Source: JAEXNA01 sp050486105 (GTDB lineage: Bacteria; Vulcanimicrobiota; Xenobia; Xenobiales; JADMJV01). From it: a DNA stretch of 14,389 nucleotides. The stretch spans positions 1 to 14,389 of the forward strand of contig JBJHCR010000159.1 in the NCBI GenBank assembly GCA_050486105.1, given 5' to 3'. The position numbers and the translations under genes are program-made. A model generated the notes under the pieces. It worked only from the letters and a program-made list of their open reading frames with translations, made no database searches and was not told the origin of the DNA. Shown here piece after piece: positions 13,085 through 14,389 of this stretch. Numbering within the stretch: position 1 is the stretch's first letter; the number at the start of each line of letters is the position of its first letter.

Positions 13085-14155
13085 GTGTCGTATCTGAGCG
13101 CTACCGCTCTGGCCTTCCCGAAGCACCAGTACAGTCAGGAGCAACTCTCCGAAGCTCTGATCGAACTTTGGGGCTCCAACCTCCACAATCCCGATCGTCT
13201 GAGACAGTTTTTTTCGAGTGTGGAGGTAGGCTCGCGCTTTTTGGCGCTGGCCAAAGAAGAGTATGCTGACTGCCGGACTTTCGCAGAGCGGAATCTGGCT
13301 TGGCGTCGGGTGGCCTTGGAACTCTCCACGGAACTGGTGCCTCGGGCATTAGCTGAAGCCGGTCTAAACTGCAGGGATCTTTCCGTGCTGATGTCCACTA
13401 CGGTCACCGGCTTGGCCGTGCCTACCCTCGAGGCTCGGTTGATGAATCGCTTGCCCATTCCTAAAGGGGTCAGTCGCTATCCTCTCTTCGGACTCGGCTG
13501 CTTGGGGGGAGCGGCTGGGCTGGCCCGATTGCACGAGGTGGTCGGAGGGACCGATAAGGTTGGGTTGCTGTTGGCCGTAGAGTTGTGCTCTTTGACCCTG
13601 CAGACGGCAGACCTATCGGTGGCCAACTTGATTTCGACCGGGCTTTTTGGCGATGGAGCCGGAGCATTGGTGTTGGTGGGGTCCGAGCATCCCGCTTCCA
13701 AGGCTCCAGGCCGGCTTCGCTGTCGAGTGGTGGCCTCTCAGGCAGAGTTTTTCCCAGACTCAGAGCAGGTCATGGGCTGGGAGTTTGACGAGCACGGGTT
13801 TCAGGTCGTCTTGGCTCCAACGGTGCCCGACTTTGCCCGAGTTCAGGTGGTCGAGGGGATCCAAGCGTTTCTAAAAACTCAAGGCTTGAGCGTTGGCGAC
13901 ATCAGTCATTGGATCGCCCACCCCGGGGGACCGAAGGTGATCCAGGCCCTCGAGGAAGGGTTGGGGGTTCCCGGCGCCTTGGAGATCTCTCGTCGGTCCT
14001 TAGCTGAGATCGGCAACCTGTCTTCGGTTTCGGTGCTGGCCGTACTGCACCAGGTGTTGTGTTCTGGTGAGGCTAGGCCTGGAGACTGGGGATTGGTTTT
14101 GGCTATGGGTCCCGCCTTCTGTGCGGAAATGGTCTTACTGAGATGGGAGCCTTGA
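13085..14155 (+). CDS. Type III polyketide synthase (chalcone/stilbene synthase family)
   Basis: A 356-residue thiolase-fold enzyme that extends an acyl-CoA starter with malonyl-CoA and cyclises the chain, giving alkylpyrones or resorcinols in bacteria. The catalytic triad is visible: Cys139 in L-F-G-L-G-C-L-G-G-A, His279 in W-I-A-H-P-G-G-P-K, Asn311 in E-I-G-N-L-S-S. D190-G-A-G and the C-terminal G-P-A-F-C-A-E-M-V-L-L-R-W are family signatures. L-G-C-L-G-G-A-A-G-L and S-Y/W-I-A-H-P-G-G-P-K place it with bacterial BpsA/SrsA-like enzymes. It starts at GTG immediately after the TAG of the cyclophilin gene, with no clear ribosome site, so it is likely read by coupled re-initiation. An ICMT-like methyltransferase follows after 1 base, the classic partner for O-methylating the product. 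The starter unit cannot be predicted. Confidence 0.92.
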   Translation: MSYLSATALAFPKHQYSQEQLSEALIELWGSNLHNPDRLRQFFSSVEVGSRFLALAKEEYADCRTFAERNLAWRRVALELSTELVPRALAEAGLNCRDLSVLMSTTVTGLAVPTLEARLMNRLPIPKGVSRYPLFGLGCLGGAAGLARLHEVVGGTDKVGLLLAVELCSLTLQTADLSVANLISTGLFGDGAGALVLVGSEHPASKAPGRLRCRVVASQAEFFPDSEQVMGWEFDEHGFQVVLAPTVPDFARVQVVEGIQAFLKTQGLSVGDISHWIAHPGGPKVIQALEEGLGVPGALEISRRSLAEIGNLSSVSVLAVLHQVLCSGEARPGDWGLVLAMGPAFCAEMVLLRWEP

Positions 14156-14156
14156 T

Positions 14157-14389
14157 ATGTTTGTTCTTCTTTTGAGCGTTCTAGGTTTGCAACGGATCTT
14201 TGAGCTTCAGGTTTCCACCTCGAACTGCGTTCATCTCAAGCGCAGAGGGGGCTATGAGGTGGGAAGCGGGCATTATCCATTGATGGTGTTTCTGCACGTC
14301 GCTTGGTTTGTCAGCATGCTATGGGAGTATTTCTGCTGTCCATCGATGCTGCCCTGGTGGACCGTGTTGTTGGGTTGGTCCTTGCTGCT
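14157..14389 (+). CDS. Isoprenylcysteine carboxyl methyltransferase-like membrane protein (partial, runs off right edge)
   Basis: The 77 visible residues begin M-F-V-L-L-L, a first membrane segment, followed by L-Q-R-I-F-E-L-Q-V-S-T-S-N (residues 11-23), K-R-R-G-G-Y-E-V-G (28-36) and H-Y-P-L-M-V-F-L-H-V-A-W-F (39-51), then a further hydrophobic segment. The R-x-x-E-L-x-x-S-x-x-N / R-G-G-x-E-x-G / H-Y-P-x-M-V-x-x-H pattern is that of ICMT-like proteins (as in BpsB) found beside bacterial type III PKS genes. The family O-methylates alkylpyrones or phenolic lipids using S-adenosylmethionine, in the membrane. The ATG at 14157 has GGGAG about 7 bases upstream, inside the end of the PKS gene. The catalytic C-terminal half lies beyond the window. 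Confidence 0.85.
   Translation, partial: MFVLLLSVLGLQRIFELQVSTSNCVHLKRRGGYEVGSGHYPLMVFLHVAWFVSMLWEYFCCPSMLPWWTVLLGWSLL

Overview
The window is a 14.4 kb piece of ordinary bacterial chromosome with mid-to-high GC (estimated by eye), densely packed genes and many short-overlap operons. There is no phage, insertion sequence, CRISPR array, rRNA or tRNA that I can see. Housekeeping genes (dihydroorotase, guanylate kinase) are mixed with accessory genes. Taxonomy cannot be fixed from the sequence. Two neighbouring proteins share an N-terminal P-x-[D/E]-x-V-x-L-S motif that, from memory, resembles proteins of the Vulcanimicrobiota/Xenobia ('Eremiobacterota') type. That is only a weak hint.

Layout. 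The left edge (1-139, minus) holds a probable 5' fragment of an unidentified gene. At 205-627 (+) is a small secreted protein driven by what looks like a leaderless promoter. It converges on a minus-strand pair, a double zinc-ribbon protein (778-1290) and a CoA-acylating methylmalonate-semialdehyde dehydrogenase (1301-2773). The 150-base gap between the convergent genes is packed with inverted repeats. Dihydroorotase (2986-4215, +) is divergent from the dehydrogenase and has a long leader containing a possible upstream peptide. Three minus-strand genes follow: a possible papain-like or protein-glutaminase-like hydrolase (4223-4933), a small HExxH membrane metalloprotease candidate (5038-5724) and a PhnD-like solute-binding-fold protein without signal peptide (5793-6635).

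From 6793 to the right end everything is on the plus strand. It starts with guanylate kinase (apparently from a TTG codon) and a membrane-anchored NHL beta-propeller protein. Then come a dipeptide/oligopeptide ABC importer (lipoprotein plus two permeases, each overlapping the next by 4 bases, no ATPase in view) and a lipoprotein cyclophilin. The last two are a type III polyketide synthase and the start of an isoprenylcysteine-methyltransferase-like gene. This final pair matches the known bacterial arrangement in which a type III PKS makes alkylpyrones or phenolic lipids and an ICMT-like enzyme O-methylates them.

The points most worth a second look are the shared V-x-L-S motif in two adjacent otherwise unrelated proteins, the two putative hydrolases that carry it, the palindrome-rich gap at 625-730, the leaderless promoter at 170-198, and the cyclophilin-PKS-methyltransferase run at the right end.
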